Assembly: GCA_964035795.1 (NCBI GenBank)
Contig: OZ038321.1
Span: 21,950,283 to 22,014,282 of the forward strand
Length of the DNA: 64,000 nt
From: Pterobdella sp. o SKG-2022
Taxonomy: Eukaryota; Annelida; Clitellata; Hirudinida; Piscicolidae
Direction: 5' to 3'
Below the pieces are notes generated by a model, which saw only the letters and a list, made by a program, of their open reading frames with translations, did no database searches and was not told the origin of the DNA. Made by a program: the position numbers and the translations under genes. Numbering within the stretch: the stretch's first letter is position 1; every line of letters begins with the position of its first letter. Below are positions 60,201-64,000 of this stretch, in pieces.

Positions 60201-61899
60201 TGGCTTCTAAAAAAATAGCTTCTATAGTTGCTTTACTCATATTGTGCATTTTCAATCTATCTTTAGCCACTAGAAGGGTATCATGTTAATTCAAACATGC
60301 TTACGTCACACTGCTTTTGGAGAAATCAGATCTGGACCAAAAGGCCTTTTATAGTTGGTTTTAAAGAATCATTTGTTCTAAATTTCTTATACATCCAACA
60401 TATTGAAGCCTCTCACAACACCAGGTATACATTTGCTAAGATTAATCTACAACATCATGTTATAAACGTTTTTTTTTAATTAAAAGAAAATGAAACTTCA
60501 TACATTGAAATGAAGATTTTGAAGTTTATTTTTTTATTTATACTAAAGCTTATAGAATTGTGATGCAAGCAATTTATATAACGTCCTCAAACCGTTTAGA
60601 AGCACTCTGCTATAAACTGCTTATAAAAAAATGCTCAAAAATTGAGAGTTAAAATTATACGGATAAACATTTTTTAAATGATTGGGTCGAGAAAGAAAGC
60701 AGATTTAACATAAAAATGAGAAGGAGGAATAATAGAGTTGAAAGCGCGTAGTAGCTCTTAGACCAGCACGATTAAGAGTTAGTATAAAACTGGAAAAATA
60801 AAAAAGTGAAATAGAAAAAGAGATATTTTACGTAAAAGTAAAAATTTTATATGAAAGAAGATAGTGTAAGTAGTTAGTGATACCAATAAGAAATAGAGTA
60901 TTTAAGGGTATAGGTGACCAGGCAAGCAACAAAAATGAAAGCTTTGTAAAAGAAGGAAAAGTATACTTTCAAATCAATTTAATTTGAAAAAATAACGTTA
61001 GCCAAAGCGATAAAGAACACACAAGAATTTTAAAAAAAGCATCATCAAAATGAAAAGAGCCTGATGCGATAGAGGTGATAAAAAAAGAAATAGCAACAGA
61101 TGAATTGGAGGTTCAAGAGAGAGAGAGAAGAGTCATGAATAAACCCAATAAAAACCAGAAACAGTGAAAAAAAGATGAAAAGTAGGGGCGAGAGAGATTA
61201 GTATAGGAAGAAATAAAAAGAGAAATAGTTGAAATTAAATATTGAAGGATTCACCTTAAAACGCATAGACTAAATCCAAAATTAAAACAGATGTAAGATG
61301 TAGAGTAATGAGCCATTTATATAGCGCTTTCAACGTAAAGTTCAAATGTGATTTTTCTAAAATTCGAGTGGAAAATTATGTTTTAAGAGAATTGCTAAAA
61401 GTAGCATGATGTAGAAGATTTGAGTAGTAGGGTGAGAAAGATCTAAAGGAAAATACTAAAATAAAAAAAAAACTTTGCATATGAATACGAAATAAATATG
61501 ATGTAAGATTGGGAACAGAAGGACAGTTTTGACCAGAACGACAAGAGGGTTTTATTAGGTCAGAGAGATAGAAAAGAAAGTTACATTTAAAAGGGTTAGT
61601 TTTGCAGAATTAAAAAAAAAAGAAAAGACTCAGCTTTTGTCAGAAAAAACTTTGGAAGCAAAGGATTCAATTAGACAAGGAAAAAGAAGTATAAAAAATA
61701 AATATTTGAACCTCGAGAATAAATAAAACTGAAATTCAAAGTAAAATATTCTTTATTAGAATTAACAATTGAAAACTATAAAAAAAATTTTTTAAATACC
61801 TTAATTTCATTTTTATGCAATTTTTGTCTTCAAACTAAAAATATATTTCTACTCTTTGCTGTCGTTTTTTATATTTTCGCCAAGGTTAAATTCATCAAA
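60201..61899. other. Intergenic; long purine-rich stretch
   Basis: From about 60640 to 61740 the + strand is markedly rich in A and G, with GAAAGAAAG, GAGAAGGAGGAA and GAGAGAGAGAGAAGAG runs. No sustained ORF. No gene recognised before ATP5F1E. Confidence 0.5.
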
Positions 61900-63788
61900 A
61901 TGACTGCTTGGAGGCAAGCTGGCTTGAAGTAAGCATAAAAATTTTTTTTAATTTTTTATGTTTTGTACGTGTAAATTTTCAAATAATTTTGAAAATAATT
62001 ATGTTTTAGTCTTCGGTTCCAAGAGTTAAAGGGCATAGCAAATCTTATTTGTTTTAAATAATCAATTCAAAATTAGAAAATCAATTCCATTTAATAAAAT
62101 TCAGCTTCATATAAGATATTTGCTTTTATCCCAATATTTGCAAGCTTAATACCACTTTCAAAATAAATATTTACCACCTTACTAATATTTCATGATTAAA
62201 ATACTTTTTCTTTACTAGTATTCAAATTAAGGTTATTTACATGCTTTTTTGTGTACTATTCCAAGTTACTAACTTGAAATAAGCACTTATCTGAAAGCTT
62301 AGATTTTTTCATCATTAGTCTTATTTAGTTTTTTTCACCATAACTTTTTAATATTTCTTTTTTATTGAGGACTTCAGTTTATATTTACTTCAATTAGGCT
62401 TTTTGATACTAGAATAAATTTCTTGAAAACTAAAGGCGCTTAGTTGAGTTTAGGTACCATACCTACAATAATTTAAATATCTGAGTAACTTATAAAACGA
62501 AAACTATTCATATTATGAATTTTTTTTTAATGTAAAAAATTTTTATTTATATTTTTCCACATAGTATTTAGATTTCAGACAATTTGTATATCTCAAATGA
62601 AAATTTAAAGCAGTATTTTGTTTATATAAAATTGCTCCTTCTAGACAGAAATCTATTAATAATTGATTTAAGATTATATTAAAATTTTCAATTTTAATGT
62701 TAGGTCTTCTTGAAATTAATTTTCTAAATATAAATAAAACTCATACATAACGTTTTTATATAATTTTCAGCTATGTTCATTTTTCTCGCATTTGTGCAAA
62801 CATTTTGAGGAACTGCTTAAAGCAAGAGCATCAAGCTGAAGCAGCAAAGAGAGCTGATAGTCACATTCGAGCTGTTTTCTGGAAAGATGGAAAGCCTATC
62901 AGTTTGTTATATTATTTAATTCCAATATTTATTGCTTTAAATTTTCATAATACAGATTGAAAAAATTTAGATTTTATTGTGTTTTGATGATAATCATCTT
63001 TTAACTTCCTTCAATGGTTGTCACAGCAAATCACTTTTCTATCATTTACTATATTTGGAATTTCCTTAATGCATTCATTATATCTTAACCTTTCATTTCT
63101 ATTTTTTCTTTGTAGCTTTCTTTCAGCTTTCAACAGTTATTTCAAGTTCTAAAATTTTTTTTTGAGTTACTTTATACCTTTCTAGTACCTGAGCAAACCA
63201 CTTCAACCTATCTACTTTGAGTTTGCTTTTATCTTTTTCAACATTTTCATAAACTCAGTTCATTTTTAATCACACCCAATCTTGTAATTCCAAATGAAAA
63301 TCTTAGAATTTTCTGTGGTACCATTTCAAGCTTGTATAGCATAACAGTCTTGTAAATTCTTTATTCAAATTTTTATTATACATTGTTTCTTAGATTTTTT
63401 TCAAGAAATTTTACCCAAGTTGCATGCATCTTTTGAGCATTTTGTAGGCCCTTAAGCTCGGCTGGTAAAGCATTAGTCACTGGGCTGACCCTGTGTTGTA
63501 CCAGCAATTAACACCTGCTCTGTAGTGTGTTTTTGCTACATTAAATTAGTAAAAAGTGCTTTGCTCTGGAAAAAAAATTTTATAAATACTAAATTACATT
63601 TTCACTTCACCAATCACTTTTACTTCAGATACTGGATCCCAAATACTTTTCTAATATTTTTTTGATACCATTCATTTTTGATATCAAATACTTTTTTTAT
63701 TATTATTATAGCTTGAATTTATAATTGCAATAAATTTATTTTATTAAATAATCTAATTAATTTTTTCACAGAGGCTGTAGCTCAATGA
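61900..63788 (+). CDS. ATP5F1E: ATP5F1E, epsilon subunit of mitochondrial ATP synthase
   Basis: Small subunit of the F1 central stalk. Exons 61900-61928, 62771-62901 and 63772-63788 join in phase (2, then 1), giving 58 residues. It starts MTAWRQAGLNYVHFSRICAN and continues LRNCLKQEHQAEAAKRADSH, IRAVFWKDGKPI and a last exon KAVAQ. WRQAGL.Y...S.I...LR..LK...A.A.KR is the family signature, and WxxGKP is typical of invertebrate forms. The short length explains why it is easily missed. Possible polyadenylation signals (CAATAAA) lie at about 63856-63885. Intron 2 holds an antisense LINE remnant and a possible SINE. Confidence 0.93.
63130..63345 (-). mobile_element. LINE C-terminal fragment (antisense in ATP5F1E intron 2)
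   Basis: On the minus strand KILRFSFGITRLGVIKNELS and, one frameshift later, KDKSKLKVDRLKWFAQVLER resemble the end of LINE ORFs (RLKWFGHV.R), as seen at 10690 and 47180. Short and decayed. Confidence 0.55.
63440..63565 (+). repeat. Possible tRNA-derived SINE fragment
   Basis: TTAAGCTCGGCTGGTAAAGC resembles a tRNA D-arm/A box (TAGCTCAGTTGGTAAAGC-like). GTGTTGTACC about 30 bases on may be a decayed B box. It is more GC-rich than its surroundings. No full cloverleaf by eye. Confidence 0.45.
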
Positions 63789-63902
63789 TGTGTTTGATAA
63801 ATTTTGTTTTACTTTTTTAAATTGAAAAATCAATTGTTTTACAAAATTTATTAGATTCAATAAACTTGGCTTTTTCAATAAAATTTATTTAAAAAGTTGA
63901 TG

Positions 63903-64000
63903 TTATTTTTCGAAAGTAATGGATTCAATGTCTTGTCGTCTCATAAGAGCGTCTTTTTGTATGCCTAAAGGAGTTTCCAAGTTTTTTATTTGGAAATGTC
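63903..64000 (-). CDS. 3' end of an unidentified gene (partial, runs off right edge)
   Basis: The minus strand reads HFQIKNLETPLGIQKDALMR then RQDIESITFEK and a TAA at 63905-63903, with non-AT-driven composition typical of real coding sequence here. An acceptor-like CTCCTTTAG^GCATAC lies inside it, so the exon may begin at about 63967. An AATAAA follows about 20 bp after the stop. Not recognised. Convergent with ATP5F1E, 114 bp between stops. Confidence 0.5.
   Translation of the reverse strand, partial: HFQIKNLETPLGIQKDALMRRQDIESITFEK

Overview
This is a strongly AT-rich animal nuclear sequence. The genes are interrupted by GT-AG introns, one bacterial-type operon is nowhere to be seen, and every recognisable product is metazoan: Numb, TCF/LEF with a C-clamp, F-type lectin, VPS72/YL1, PSMG3, RPP38, POLR1E, NDUFA6 and ATP5F1E. 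Degenerate non-LTR retrotransposons, foldback (MITE-like) repeats and A/T microsatellites fill much of the rest. The set fits an invertebrate, possibly a spiralian or other early-branching bilaterian; I cannot name the species. Many real genes are made of exons shorter than 60 codons, so I rebuilt them by joining exons whose splice phases agree.

Layout. 1-2578 (-): 5' half of a numb homologue (PTB domain), running off the left edge. 2889-4480 (+): unrecognised 3-exon gene, head-to-head with numb. 6132-8260 (+): F-type lectin-like secreted gene or pseudogene with an in-frame stop. 9264-14494 (+): VPS72 in 7 exons, with transposon debris in its large introns. 14574-15175 (-): PSMG3, tail-to-tail with VPS72. 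15426-16866 (+): RPP38-like RNase P/MRP protein, head-to-head with PSMG3. 17017-22568 (+): POLR1E/RPA49-like RNA polymerase I subunit, 150 bp downstream of RPP38. 24185-52447 (-): a 28-kb TCF/LEF (pangolin) gene of 12 phase-consistent exons plus a possible short last exon. One 18.8-kb intron of this gene holds a 16-bp minisatellite and an antisense LINE. 57038-57857 (+): NDUFA6. 59080-60200 (+): decayed LINE. 61900-63788 (+): ATP5F1E. 63903-64000 (-): 3' end of an unidentified gene, tail-to-tail with ATP5F1E.

How they relate. The left 23 kb is a compact cluster of housekeeping genes (chromatin remodelling, proteasome assembly, RNase P, RNA polymerase I) with head-to-head and tail-to-tail neighbours only 80-310 bp apart. 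The right two thirds is gene-poor and dominated by the single Wnt effector gene. Numb and TCF are both cell-fate regulators, but nothing in the sequence shows that they are functionally linked. Two dispersed foldback families, several LINE lineages and possible tRNA-derived SINE fragments are the main non-genic structure.
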